Assembly: GCA_030522415.1 (NCBI GenBank)
Contig: CM060121.1
Coordinates: 14,030,055-14,094,054, forward strand
Direction of reading: 5' to 3'
Source of the DNA: Channallabes apus
Lineage: Eukaryota; Chordata; Actinopteri; Siluriformes; Clariidae
Length of the DNA stretch: 64,000 nucleotides
Position numbers and translations under genes: made by a program. Below the pieces are notes generated by a model. The model saw only the letters and a program-made list of their open reading frames with translations. It was not told the DNA's origin and ran no database searches. Of this stretch, positions 1 to 11,129 are shown piece after piece; within the stretch, counting starts at the first letter, position 1; each line of letters starts with the position of its first letter.

Positions 1-64
1 GGAAACTGGGTCTACAACAAAAACTACAAATTAAAACACTGCCCTCTAGTGGGCAACCCTCACA
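1..64 (-). repeat. 3' LTR of minus-strand retroelement (cut by window edge)
   Basis: These 64 bases are identical to 2088-2151, the start (minus strand) of the LTR at 1167-2151. On the minus strand the copy begins TGTGAGGGTTG and is preceded by a polypurine tract, as expected for a 3' LTR. The rest lies outside the window. Confidence 0.85.
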
Positions 65-671
65 GTACCCCCCCCCCCCCCTTAAAAACGCTCCTCCGGA
101 GCGCTAACGAAGGTCCGGGGTACCCTTCCCCATGTCCCGGGTCATTCCACCCGACTGCGACGCCGACGAGCAGGCTCCCCAAAGTGGGTGGGAGGGTGGG
201 CGAGCTTGAATTGCCGCCGAAGCCAGGCACCGGGTGCAGCAGCGGCCTGCACCCGAGGCTGGGTGGCGGAGGCAGCAATGGCTCGTCCTCGGGGCTGAGC
301 GGCGGTGAGCTCATGACGTCGTCGGGTGGCGGAGGCAGCACTGGGCCGATGCCGTAGGCCGGGCGGCGGAGGCAGTGCCGGATCGCTGGTGTAGGCCGGG
401 CGTTGGAGGCAGTGCTGTGTCGCTCTTGCCGGTGGAGCGATGGCTGCAGCACTGAATCGCCCTCCAAGTCGGGCGGCCGATGCAGCACTGTGTTGTCCTC
501 ACGCCGGGCGGCCTCTGCAGTACTCTGGCCTCCTTTGACACCGGGTGGTGATGGAAGCACGCTCTCGAAGTCTGGCGGTGGCGGGTCGCTGTCACCGCTG
601 TGAATGAAGCTAGAGAGCGTGGTGAGGGTTTTCCCTGGCGAGGTCCTGGCTGGGCTCTGGGGACATGAAGA

Positions 672-1017
672 CGCCCCTGCGGCGCGCTGGCGGAACTGAA
701 GCCTCCCCTGAGGCGCGCTGGAGAACTGGAGCCTCCCGTGAGGCGCGCTGGAGAACTGGAGCCTCCCGTGAGGCGCGCTGGAGAACTGGAGCCTCCCGTG
801 AGGCGCGCTGGAGAACTGGAGCCTCCCGTGAGGCGCGCTGGAGAACTGGAGCCTCCCGTGAGGCGCGCTGGAGAACTGGAGCCTCCCGTGAGGCGCGCTG
901 GAGAACTGGAGCCTCCAATGAGGCCCGCTGGCGAAACTGGAGCCTCCACTGAGGCCCGCTGGCGAAACTGGAGCCTCCACTGAGGCCCGCTGGCGAAACT
1001 GGAGCCTCCACTGAGGC
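672..1017. repeat. 30-bp minisatellite, about 11 copies
   Basis: A GC-rich unit containing GGCGCGCTGGAGAACTGGAG repeats with exactly 30-bp spacing from about 681 to 920, then as 31-bp variants (GGCGAAACTGG) to about 1017. The middle copies are identical, suggesting recent expansion or gene conversion. Because 30 is a multiple of three, several frames on both strands stay open. The minus frame reads a 10-residue repeat (SSAPHGRLQF). I do not regard it as a proven gene. Confidence 0.9.
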
Positions 1018-1166
1018 CCCCTCACCTCCAGTTCAGTCCCCTGTTTTGACGTGGGGCAAGCTGATTATTCCTGGTCAGCTTGCCCAGGTGTTATAGTCCC
1101 AGCCCCCCCCCCAAATTTTCTCCCGGGGGGGCCCCTCTGCTATGCCTCTTGTTGGGTCGAGCATTC

Positions 1167-2151
1167 TGTCACGTTCTGCTATGGTGTTGGACTGTGGGCT
1201 GGGTGTTGAGGCATAGATGCAGAGGGGATGCAGTGAAACAAATAGTCTTTAATAAGAATCAAACAAAAAGCAAACATGAACAAAACATGAACTAAGAGAG
1301 TTGGCTAAAATCATGGAGCATGCTAACAAATGAGAACTCAAAATACAAACAGACTCGGGATGACATGATCTAATACAGTACAGACATGGGGATACTAACT
1401 GGACGAGACAAGACATACTAAACAGCCTAGAGGACTAAACACAAGGGACTATGCATGCAAGGGATAAACAAACACAAGACAGGCTTGGCTAGGTCTATTG
1501 GCTGAGCTGCACATTAGCTGCTAAGCTAGCTCATAGCTAATCAGACTAATGGCTACACCAGCCAGTAGCCTGAGACACAAGGGAATGAACAGACAAGGTA
1601 CACAGCAGACTAGGTATGAAACAGACTAAGAACTCTAAAGATTAGTGGCTAAAGATGTTAGTACCTAAACAGACTAAGAGCTAAGCAGACAATGAGACTA
1701 GACAGACACGAAGACTAGACAGACTAAGATCTAGACATGTTAGTATCACCCTCATTAGTATTGAAACAGACTACTAGCTAAACAGGCAATGGGGATTACT
1801 TACACAAAAGGGTAAACACAAAAGGCTAATTCTCCTAGAGGCTAATCCTGCTAGGAGACACAGAGACAAAGAGACATAAACTAAATCAAAGCAAATACAA
1901 ACTTAAAGAGCTCCAGAAACTAAATGCCAACTATAATGAAATCAAACTAAAACAAGGAAACAAAACCCACATAACAGAAATTAATGCTCGACCCAGCTTC
2001 CCAGAACAAACAGGTATTTTTATGCTTATACTAATTGCATCCTCGGTTCAGCTGGGCATCTGCGTCAGCTGACCGAGGTGCCTTCTGGGAAACTGGGTCT
2101 ACAACAAAAACTACAAATTAAAACACTGCCCTCTAGTGGGCAACCCTCACA
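1167..2151 (-). repeat. 5' LTR (985 bp) of minus-strand element
   Basis: Termini on the minus strand are TGTGAGGG at 2151 and GTGACA ending at 1167. The first 64 bases are repeated exactly at 64-1. An A-rich stretch full of CTA/AGACTA near-repeats fills the middle. No coding potential was seen. Confidence 0.8.
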
Positions 2152-2695
2152 ATTTCACTTTGGTTTCCTGCTGTAAACAGCATTATACTAAAAAAAAAAA
2201 AAAAAATATTCACCCATAAGCATAAATTAGACACTTCAGTTAAAAAGAGCAAATTATTTTTTTTACTAATGGAATGAGAAAAAAAACACATTAAACTAGG
2301 TTTACTTTTTTCAGTGGATCCCTCAATAATTTCTGTCTCCTTTGCCTGTGTTTGATAATGTGAAGCACATATACACTCATTCCTCATGAAAGATCTATTA
2401 TAAAACAAAATAAAATTCATGTTCGCTTCAGCACTGTTCATCCGCGTCCTTACATTCATTGTTGTACTTGGTACAAGTCCTTCCATGCGCCATCTGGCGG
2501 ATATTCAGTGAAGCGCAACACATTTATTTAAAATTCCCGAATGTTGCCTCCGGCAAGACGCGGCACGCCGCGCGCTAAATTGCGGCATCCCGCGGGAAAA
2601 CACGCAGGGTTTTAAGGGCGACATCTGTAGTTGCAGTGCACTTTTTTCAGCGGATTTTTCCGCTCCCGCGGATCAGTTTATCAACTTGTAATATA
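2152..2695. other. Gene-free spacer with dispersed duplicated segment
   Basis: AT-rich sequence with a poly(A) run at 2191-2206. The part 2470-2642 is a diverged duplicate of 6851-7008. The last 55 bases (2643-2695) match 4985-5040, the flank of the Tc1 empty site. No gene was seen. Confidence 0.7.
2470..2642 (+). repeat. Dispersed duplicate of 6851-7008
   Basis: Shares GTCCTTCCATGCGCCATCTG and the following GC-rich stretch (CGGCACGCCGCGCGC) with 6851-7008, with scattered substitutions. Function unknown. Probably a repeat family or an old segmental duplication. Confidence 0.75.
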
Positions 2696-2920
2696 CAGTA
2701 TCTCACAAAAGTGAGTACACCCCTCACATTTTTGTAAATATTTTATTATATCTTTTCAAGGGACAACGGTAAAGATATGAAACTCTGATAGAATGTAAAG
2801 TAATCAGTGTACAGCTTGTATAATGGTGTAAAGTTGATGTCCCCTCAAAATAACTCAACACACAGCCATTAATGTCTGAACTGCTGGCAACAAAAGTGAG
2901 TACACCCCTAAATGAAAATG
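2696..2920 (+). repeat. Left inverted repeat of Tc1 element (IR/DR)
   Basis: Pairs with 4120-4341. Two copies of the transposase-binding-type direct repeat AGTGAGTACACCCC lie about 185 bp apart within it. Known family role: transposase binding and excision. Confidence 0.9.
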
Positions 2921-3105
2921 CCCAAATTGTGCCCAATTAGCCCTTTTACCTTCCCGTTGTCATGTCACTCGTGTCACACATGTTACAAGGTCTCAGGTGT
3001 CCTTGGGGATCAGGTGTGTTAAATTTGGTGTTATCACTCTCACACTCTCATACTGGTCACTAGACGTTTAACACGGCACCTCATGTCAAAGAATTCTCTG
3101 AGGAT

Positions 3106-4098
3106 GTGAAAGAAAGAATTATTGCTCTACACAAAGATGGCCTAGGCTATGAGAAGATTGCTAACACCCTGAAACTGACCTGCAACACGGTGGCTAAGAC
3201 CACACAGTGGTTTAAAAGGACAGGTTCCACTCAGAACAGGCCCTGCCATGGTAGACCAAAGAAGAAGAAGAGTGCACATGCTCAGCGTCATGTCCAGATG
3301 TTGGCTTTTGAAAATAGACGTGTGAGTGCTGCCAGCATTGCTGCAGAGGTTGAAGGGATGGGGAGCCAGCCTGTCAGTGCTCAAACCATATGCCGCACAC
3401 TGCATCAAATTGGTCTGTATGGCTGTCGTCCCAGAAGAAAGCCTCTTCTAAAGATGGTGCACAAGAAAGCCCGCAAACAGTTTGCTGAAGACAAGCAGAC
3501 TAAGGACATGGCATACTTGAACCACATCCTGTGGTCTGATGAGACCAAGATAAACTTATTTGGTTCAGATGGTGTCAAGCGTGTGTGGCGGCGACCAGGT
3601 GAAGAGTACAAAGACAGATGTGTCTTGCCTACAGTCAAGCAAGGTGGTGGGAGTGTCATGGTTTGGGGCTGCATGAGTGCTGCCGGCACTGTGGAACTAC
3701 AGTTCATTGAGGGAACCATGAATGCCAACATGTACTGTGCCATACTGAAGAAGAACATGATCCCCTGCCTTCGGAAACTGGGCCGTAGAGCAGTATTCCA
3801 ACATGATAATGACCCCAAACATACTTCCAAGACAACCACTGTCTTGCAGAAGAACCTGAGGGTAAAGGTGCTGGACTGGCCAAGCATGTCTCCAGACCTA
3901 AACCCTATTGAGCATCTGTGGGGCATCCTCAAACGGAAGGTGGAGAAGCACAAGGTGCCTAACATCCACCAGCTTCGTGACGTGATCAAGGAGGAGTGGA
4001 AGAGGATTCCCATGACAACCTGTGAAGCTCTAGTGAACTCCATGCCCAAGAGAGTTAAGACAGTGCTGGAAAATAATGGTGGCCACACAAAATACTGA
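3106..4098 (+). pseudogene. Tc1 transposase, ORF open but start codon frame lost
   Basis: Reads 330 codons from a GTG to TGA without a stop, close to the roughly 340 residues usual for Tc1 transposases. N-terminal paired-like helix-turn-helix (about residues 1-55), a basic GRPKKKK motif (about 50-56), then the DDE domain with D145 (WSDE), D234 (HDNDPKH) and E269 (NPIEHLWG). D234 and E269 are 34 residues apart, the DD34E spacing. The open frame extends upstream to a stop at 3061-3063 with no ATG. An ATG at 3083 lies one base out of frame and is followed after 9 nt by the conserved EFSEDVKE reading in the other frame, so a single-base deletion near 3091 seems to have disconnected the start. The first in-frame ATG is about 65 codons in, past the DNA-binding helices. 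Confidence 0.9.
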
Positions 4099-4119
4099 CA
4101 CTGGGCACAGTTTGAACAT

Positions 4120-4341
4120 TTTCATTTAGGGGTGTACTCACTTTTGTTGCCAGCAGTTCAGACTATAATGGCTGTGTGTTGAGTTATTTTGAGGGAACAT
4201 CAACTTTACACCATTATACAAGCTGTACACTGATTACTTTACATTCTATCAGAGTTTCATATCTTTAGCGTTGTCCCTTGAAAAGAAATAATAAAATATT
4301 TACAAAAATGTGAGGGGTGTACTCACTTTTGTGAGATACTG
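4120..4341 (-). repeat. Right inverted repeat of Tc1 element
   Basis: Reverse complement of 2696-2920, with scattered mismatches. Contains inner (about 4129-4151) and outer (about 4313-4335) copies of the direct repeat. Confidence 0.9.
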
Positions 4342-5112
4342 TATACATTTTAGGAATATATTAACATTTGCAGACATCATTATATGTTGAATGGAACTTG
4401 TAAGCCTTTGAATGGTGTTAAAAATACTTGCAAAACAGTATTGCAGCCATACATTGGAGGGAACTTCTGAGGTGGTCAGTGATTGATGGCACGGTCGGTC
4501 GGAGGGGGTTGTGATCACACCTATAGATCTTTTGTTCTAGGCTATCGGTCAAATATCTCTCCACTTGGAAGCAAAAACATGCAAGGGATTTCAGCATCTC
4601 GACGCACATACTAAGCTGTTTATAAAGTAGATACTGTTTGTTTTTTCATTTTGTAATTTTTCCCGTGTTTACCGTGTACTGTATGTATATTCATTTTTTA
4701 ATGAATTACTGTAAATAAACTACATATTCCGTTACCAGAAATGACTTTTCTGTTTTTTGTGTGTGCTAAACTAAACTTCAGGGTCAATGTAATATCGATT
4801 TTATTTGAAAAGTATTATATATTTACAATGCTGATAAGTTCAAGCTTAGATTCATATATAAACTGCTTCAAAGTCTTTCCACCCCGTGACCGCTGAAATC
4901 CGACAGACGCAGGGCTCAAGGGAGGTGTGTCTGTGTGTGTATGTGTGCGCGTGTGTATGTGTGTGTGCGCGTGCGCTTCAGCCTGTCCTTTTTTCAGCGG
5001 ATTTTTCCGCTACCGCAGATCAGTTTATCAACTTGTAATATATACATTTTAGGAATTATTTGATTTGATAATTATTTGAGGGTGCGCTGCCCTCTCTTGC
5101 CCCTACGTAGAG
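4342..5112. other. Gene-free AT-rich spacer with GT-rich tract
   Basis: AT-rich DNA with an irregular GT/GC tract (4925-4975). 4860-4930 resembles 5548-5676, including GTGACCGCTGAAATCCGACA. 4985-5060 is the empty-site paralogue of the Tc1 insertion. No gene was seen. Confidence 0.6.
4985..5060 (+). repeat. Paralogous empty target site of the Tc1 insertion
   Basis: Matches both flanks of the 2696-4341 transposon as one continuous sequence: the left flank ending ACTTGTAATA, a single TA, then TACATTTTAGGAA. The insertion has TA on both sides. The two loci are copies of one repeat, one occupied and one empty. Confidence 0.9.
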
Positions 5113-5113
5113 C

Positions 5114-5200
<87 letters not shown>
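5114..5200. repeat. Compound microsatellite (CA)n-(CTAT)n
   Basis: About 19 CA units followed by about 12 tetranucleotide CTAT units. Short reading frames across it are repeat artefacts. Confidence 0.98.
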
Positions 5201-5439
5201 ATATAAATACACATTTGAAATCTGCATCTACATTTTCTGTTACAAGTATAGAATTAGGTTCAGCTGAGACTCATGATCAATGGTGTTAGGGTACTTATGT
5301 AGTGATAATTAGTTTCAGCCAAATCATTAAAACTAACAATGGACTATGGCACTCTCTTGAGAGGGGATATGAAGGTGTTATTCATTTATTTATTCTCTAC
5401 AAGGGTGCGAACTACAGTACACAGACCACAAACTGTAAC

Positions 5440-6330
5440 TTTCTTTTACTACTATAAAAATTCTAAATATAAACAAACAAAATACAGCTTTTTTTCCTCA
5501 GAGGTAAACGGAAAAGTGAAGTTGTTCAGCTGTTTACTGTCACTGCAGCTTCTTCAAAGTCTTCCCGCTCCGTGACCGCTGAAATCCGACACGACACCAC
5601 GTTAGGCTACGTCTTGACTCATTTGTATACCGACGGTGATTGGATGTTTCCCAAGGGCTCAGGGGAGTGTGTGTGTGTGTCTGTCTGTGTGTGTGTGTGT
5701 GTCTATGTGTGTGCGTGCGCGCGCGTACTTCTTCTACTGTTCTAAAAACTCTAAATATAAACAAACAAAATACAGCTTTTTTTTCAGAGGTAAACGGAAA
5801 AGTGAAGATGTTCAGTGTCACTATGCAGATGTTACACTCAGTGGAGTTACCGAAATCTTTGGTTTAGTTCTCATTGAGTTGCCACACATCATTTCCACAT
5901 TTCACTCGCTTTTATTACTCTTATGTGAGCATAAACAGTGAAACATTCCACAGGTTTATAATACACCGCGGCCAAGTGAACCACGTTCCCGTCGAACGAA
6001 ACGAGGCATAATCGTGGTGTTTGCTTCGGTTATGACACACCATAGTTTATTATCTGCTGTGGTAGATCTGATTATTTATTCAAACACAATAATAAAGCTT
6101 TATATCCTCAGGAGGTCTCAGTACATTGATTTAGCGATAGTTTCACGGAAGCAAGTTCAGAACTAATCTAAAAAATTTAAAAAACCATCCGAAGCTTCAA
6201 ATAGAATGAATGAACTAATGAATTTTCTTAAAACGTTAGAAAATTAAGTAGAGCTAAATCCCTAAATCTCCTTATAAAATATCGCTGATTATCAATGCGA
6301 GAATGAATGGCGAATTGTCATATGGCGAGG
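5440..6330 (+). repeat. Left arm of inverted duplication with 11950-13850
   Basis: Blocks match the right region in reverse complement: 5450-5520 and 5740-5815 with about 13765-13835 (AAACAAAATACAGC); 5965-6060 with 13660-13780 (CGAGGCATAATCGTGGTG); 6065-6115 with 12121-12185; 6190-6325 with 11960-12095. 5440-5530 and 5735-5815 are also duplicates of each other. Contains GT microsatellite at 5669-5720. No gene was seen. Confidence 0.75.
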
Positions 6331-7224
6331 GATAGGCTTCAGTGAAATTGATATAATTGATTATATATGTAATTGATATACTGTATATACAGATGTGTGT
6401 GTGTCATTTTAATTCAAATGAACATTTTAATGCTTCCTGATACACTTATCAACTTATCCACATGCACTTATCAACACAAACTCTCCGTGCACGCACACAC
6501 AATCTCTAAAAAATTAATATTAATAACATACATATACAAATAAACAAATGTAGGTGTAATAAAAGTAGTCGTGATGTCAGTACTCGCCCAGCAAACCAGC
6601 CTTTTGCAGCGGCTTAAAACGTATGAATTATCTTCAAATATATAAAAAAAAAAGCGAAAAGACACTCGATTATTTTGCATAGGTTATTTGTTTAATTCAA
6701 AAAGTTCGTAAAAACACTTTAAAACGAGAGAAAATCTGTTAAAATCCTCGTTCGCCTTCTCAGGGTTAGGTTGCCGTCATGATTTGAATCTGCGCGCCAC
6801 CGGGGAAACATAGGGAAACTGACTTTCCCGGACCACCGGCTTTTAGATAAAGTCCTTCCATGCGCCATCTGGCGGATATTCAGTGAAGCACAACACATTA
6901 ATTTTAAATTCCCGAATGTTGCCTCCGGCAAGTCGCGGCACGCCGCGCACTAAATTGCGGCCTCTCGCGGGAAAACACGCGCAGTTTTAAAGGCGACATC
7001 TGTATACCACAGTGTAAACGTAGCCAAAGAAAACATCTTCGTTTTCAGCTTAGATGACAATTCGGATTTCCAGTAAGCGGCTACGTTTACACTGCCAGAT
7101 AAATGTGACCCAATTCCGATTTTTTGCTCATATGTGACACATATCGGATATGTTCTATGTTCGTGTAAACAGGAAAAAAACGCATGCATTCCGATATTTC
7201 GAGATCGGTTTCAGGCCTCCTTGG
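6331..7224. other. Gene-free spacer; repeat copies and a lone MITE end
   Basis: 6851-7008 duplicates 2470-2642. At 7010-7022 and 7078-7100 are CAGTGTAAACGTAG and its inverse GGCTACGTTTACACTGCC, terminal motifs of the MITE family at 7225-7726, here without a clear partner. No gene was seen. Confidence 0.6.
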
Positions 7225-7726
7225 CTACGTTTACACTGCAGGTCTCGATGCTTAATTCCACACGCGCTTCCACCGGAGAATAACGTATATAATAATATAG
7301 TATTATAATAATGTTATTCTCCGGTGGAAGCGCGTGTGGAATTACAACATCGCAGGAGACATGGAAAAGGAAAAGAACAACGCCCCGCCCCCCCCCCATT
7401 AAATCAGTATTTGATGAATTAAGCATATGTGAATGCTGCAATTATGCCGTTTTTTTTCTCCTCCTCCGTTTTAAAACCATGGTGCGCGAACTTTGCATAT
7501 ATAGCAGAGATAGCGTTAAGCATATTTCACCTTCATCTTTCTTGGCTAGTGTGTAGCGCAAGAACCCCCCTTTAAGTATGCGTGATGTTTCAGATGGTAT
7601 GGCGAGTGTAAACACGTGAATCGGATATGAGTCATAGTGGAAATAACGTGTAAACAGACGGTCAAAAATATCAGATATAGGCAACAAATCGGAATTAAGC
7701 ATCGAGACCTGGCAGTGTAAACGTAG
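7225..7726. mobile_element. Non-autonomous DNA transposon (MITE, about 500 bp)
   Basis: Left end CTACGTTTACACTGCAGG and the reverse complement of the right end agree over about 35 bp with one indel, continuing through GTCTCGATGCTTAATTCC. No transposase. No certain target-site duplication, so the superfamily is not fixed. A perfect 31-bp palindrome lies just inside the left end. Confidence 0.8.
7254..7343. repeat. Perfect 31-bp inverted repeat, 28-nt AT-rich loop
   Basis: Arms 7254-7284 and 7313-7343 are exact reverse complements (they contain CGCGCTTCCACCGGAG). The loop is TA-rich and itself partly self-complementary. It could extrude as a cruciform or be transcribed as a hairpin. Confidence 0.95.
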
Positions 7727-8770
7727 ACAATCTTGAAAGTGCACTCTTGTCTTTGACAACTGATTGCATTAAATTAACTAGTGGTTGTGAGACTGTGACC
7801 GACAGGTCATGCTCCGCTATGAAAGAACATAGACGCACTTTTACATCGCGCACATGGTCGGCCACAGATGTGTGAATCTCCGTTGTGGTTCTTGTCGCAC
7901 CAGACAGGGAGCATGTGTACTGTTAGAGCACGAACGGCAGCATTGTGACTAGCTGCTGACTGATGGCGAACTCGCACTTTGTTTTGCCATTATTGCCATA
8001 TTGAAGTTTCCTGTGGCATACTGTGCAAAGACACCTACCTGGATGTTAGATTTTTTTTAGTCCACAAACTAAAAGGCTTGCCATTCTCCCCAATTTCGCT
8101 AAGCCAAGCCCATCTCCATTTATTTATTTACACTTTTATCAATCTCCGAAACATCGGAGCCTTCCTGCATTAAGTGTGTCCATGCTATCTTAAATATAGT
8201 CAAACCGTAGCCTGACATGTAGTTCTTCAAAACTAAACCAAAACCCGGAGTGGATCCATACCGGAGTGATAACAAAACGCTTAGAGTGGAGAGAGGAACG
8301 TGCAGTCGCTCCACTCCAGGCTTTGATCACATACTCCTCAGCAGGCTGAATACACTGTCTTTCCTTAATTTAAGACCCATGTAAGCCTATATATACACAG
8401 CATTAAAATTATGAAAAGTGAATTTTAAACATTAAGGACAGGCGGAACAGTGTGATTGACGGAAATCCGTCGTAACGACGGAGAACTTTAATCCCTGTGG
8501 TTACAGCGGGGCGCCGACTGCTGATGAGTAGCCTGTACAAGCCAAGCTCTTCCCCAAAAAATAATGTGAATGTCTGCAACAATCACTAACCATTAAAATG
8601 TTTTTTTTTGTAATTAAACACGAATATATAAATTATATTTTCTTTACACATAATATTTTCATTATATATACACGGGCATCGCTAGGCCATTTTTAGGGGG
8701 GCTTTAGCCCATTGTCCGCTTTATATTTATTTAAAGTATATTTCATATTTTTTATGTCTGCCAGTTTCCA
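7727..8770. other. Gene-free spacer, possible hAT-like remnant
   Basis: No coding sequence was recognised. 8672-8730 (GGGCATCGCTAGGCC followed by GGGGGGCTTTAGCCC) resembles termini of fish hAT-type repeats, but no second end was seen. Confidence 0.35.
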
Positions 8771-9790
8771 ACAAAAAGCAGCAGTATTGTCAAAGAATGA
8801 CATGCTCCATAAGGAGGGAAAGCGTAATCGCAAAAGAAGTTGGATGTTCCCAAAGTGCTGTATTAAAGCACATTAATAGAAAGTTAGGAAGAAAAAGGTG
8901 CACAAGCAGCAGGGATGACCACAACCTGGAGAGTATTGTCAGGAAAAGGCCATTCAAAGAAAAAAGAACTGGTCTGTTGCTCAGTGGTCCAAAGTCCTCT
9001 TTTATGTGAGAGCAACTTTTGCATCTCATTTGGAAACAAAGGACCCAGAGTCTGGAGGAAGAATGGAGAACACACACTGCAAGATGCTTGAAGTCCAGTG
9101 TGAAGTTTCCACAGTCTGTGTTGATTTGGGGAGCCATGTCATCTGCTGGTATTGGTCCATTGTGTTTCATTAAGTCCAGAGTCAACGCAGCCGTCTACCA
9201 GGAGATTTTGCAGCACGTCATGCTTCCTTCCGCAGATGAGCTTTACGGGGATGCTGACTTAATTTTTAAGCAGAACTTGCCCACACTGCCAAAAGCACCA
9301 AAACCTAGTTCAAGGACCGTGGGATTATTGTGCGTGATTGGCCAGGAAACTCGCCTTATCTGATCCCCATAGAGAATCTATGGGGCATTCCCAAGAGAAA
9401 GATGAGAGACATGAGAACGAACAATGCAGAAGAGCTTAAGGCCGCTATTGAAGGATCCTGGTCTTCCATGACACCTCAGCAGTGCCACATGATGGCTTCC
9501 ATGCCAGGCATTGAGGATGTAATTGCTGCAAAAGGGGCCAAAACCAAGTACTGAGTAAATATGCATACTTATTTTTCAGAGGTCCGATATGTTCTATGTA
9601 CAATCCTTGTTTTATTGATTGCATGTAATACTCTAATTTTCTGAGATTGTGGATTTGGGATTTTCATGAGCTATATGCCATAATCATCTCAATTATGACA
9701 AATCACACCTTGAACGATCTTGCTTTGCATGTAATGAGTCTATCTCATATATTAGTTTCACCTTCTAAGTTGCATTACTGAAATAAGTGC
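8771..9790 (+). pseudogene. Tc1-like transposon remnant with broken transposase
   Basis: Recognisable Tc1 transposase pieces in shifting plus frames: an HTH segment (VIAKEVGCSQSAVLKHIN, 8826-8880), a jump to LLSGPKSSF (about 8975-9005), SLEEEWRTHTARCLKSSVKF, LIWGAMSSAGIGPL (9122-9165), then PYLIPIENLWG (about 9357-9385) and a C terminus ending AAKGAKTKY at 9554. The second catalytic Asp motif is decayed. Sequence to about 9790 resembles, inverted, the terminal region at 59321-59495, so it is probably the right end. Not functional. Confidence 0.85.
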
Positions 9791-11119
9791 ACTTTTGCAC
9801 GATATTATAATTTTTCTAATTTTACCTGTATAGTTTCCTTTAGGTAAACACTCTCTTCATCTGTGTTTGCCTCATTCAGAATTCCTGCTGTAAATTTCAT
9901 ACTATGTGAGGATGTGAGGGTTTATTTGCACATTTTGGGTGTAAATCATACTGTACTTGAATCAGCTACTTTTCATCTGCAATAAAGTAATGCCCAGTAG
10001 TAAGAAGTGTACAGTAAGTCCCCGACTTATGAAAAGCTCTGTTCCGGGAGCATGTTCGTAAGTTGGACTTGTTCAAAAGTCTGTTGAAGTAATTCTTACA
10101 CATCTATGTGGAATTAACACAGTGGCCGTAAGTATGGCTTATTGCAAATCAGAGAGTTTTTGCAGATTGGGCGTAGTGACTGTTTCCAATCTTTCCGCCT
10201 GAAAAATATAACTTTCGTCCTCACAGAAGCTTGCGGAGCCTGTGGAACCTCGCAGAACGTCGGACGGGACACTTGCAGTGCCTAACACCGCACATGCTAC
10301 ACCGGCATATATACAATGTAAAGCATATACACCTGGTTTGGTGTTTTGGTTCCGAATTATACTCTATACTCTTTGACTTTGACTCTGTCTTTGTAATTGT
10401 CAAAGAGAAAGTTTCATTAAGATGTAATTTTTGTTTGGTCATGTTGATATAAATCCATGATTGCTTAAGTTCATACAGCTGTTAAAATTTGATTTAAATA
10501 TGTTTTATATGTAAATATATACGTAAACAGAGTGGAAGCTTTTATTTTGGTGGACTGGTCACCTGACAAGGTGATGAATATTTCTGTAGCACAGTGGCAT
10601 TATAGGTCTGGGTCAACATGAATGCAGAGAAGAGATGTACTTAAATTAACTTTATTCTGCACTTGGTTCAAGAGGCGCACACGGTAATTGTGCTTTACTT
10701 ATGTTTATGTTTAATTATGTTACTGTGCTCAAATGGATACGTTAGTAATTTTACTTAATTATTTTGCATGTTCTTTATGCTGGCGTGCTTGGGTCTGTTT
10801 TATCAATGGACAAAAAACATGTTTGAGAAACTTTTAAAAAACGATTGAGAGATGTGTACATATTCAAATATTTATGCCCTTTTATTTTATTTTTGTTTTC
10901 ACGGTGTCCGCTGAAAAATAGAGAAAGAGAGAAATAAACGTTCAAAAGACATCTGTATGATGCGTGGCCAACATTTTTTTGAACCAGTGTAGCTACAGTG
11001 AAAACGTACCGCCAACATGGCCGAGAGTAAGTAAAGAGCAGCTCGTGTCTGGAATGAAGATGGGCCAAGCATGGTCGCTGGAGCGGTGAATGTTTGTCAT
11101 CTTTGTCTATTGTCATCTT
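9791..11119. other. Gene-free spacer with an interspersed repeat
   Basis: AT-rich. 10008-10095 (ACAGTAAGTCCCCGACTTA...) looks like an interspersed vertebrate repeat, family not named. No gene was seen. Confidence 0.5.
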
Positions 11120-11129
11120 TGAATGAATA

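Larger units (their letters stand above)
1..2151 (-). mobile_element. Short non-autonomous LTR retrotransposon (Gypsy-like ends)
   Basis: Read on the minus strand: 5' LTR 2151-1167, an internal region of only about 1.1 kb (1166-65), a polypurine tract (about 14 Gs, 68-82) and then the start of the 3' LTR at 64. LTR termini are TGTGAG...GTGACA. The internal region has no recognisable gag or pol and is dominated by a 30-bp minisatellite, so the element could move only with enzymes supplied in trans. The window edge hides the far LTR end and any target-site duplication. Confidence 0.75.
2696..4341 (+). mobile_element. Tc1-like transposon, nearly intact (1646 bp)
   Basis: Bounded by CAGTATCTCACAAAAG at 2696 and its reverse complement ending at 4341, with TA on both sides (2694-2695 and 4342-4343). 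The inverted repeats are about 220 bp, each with an outer and an inner copy of the direct repeat AAAGTGAGTACACCCC (left about 2708 and 2894; right about 4130 and 4314), the IR/DR layout of fish Tc1 elements. It encodes one transposase. The paralogous sequence at 4985-5060 has a single TA and no element. Confidence 0.95.

Noticed and set aside
672..1017. Regular 30-bp repeats resembling a CRISPR array
   Set aside because: Units are directly adjacent with no unique spacers, and the context is a vertebrate genome.
60..1025. 321-codon minus-strand frame with 10-residue repeats
   Set aside because: Openness follows from a 30-bp GC-rich tandem repeat, other frames are open too, and the frame runs through the polypurine tract into the LTR. 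Described as part of the element instead.
3405..4088. 227-codon minus-strand frame opposite the Tc1 transposase
   Set aside because: Shadow of the transposase gene on the other strand; no family resemblance.
5076..5267. Peptide with HTHTHT and IYLSIYLS runs, and similar frames at other CA, GT and TA tracts
   Set aside because: Translations of microsatellites.
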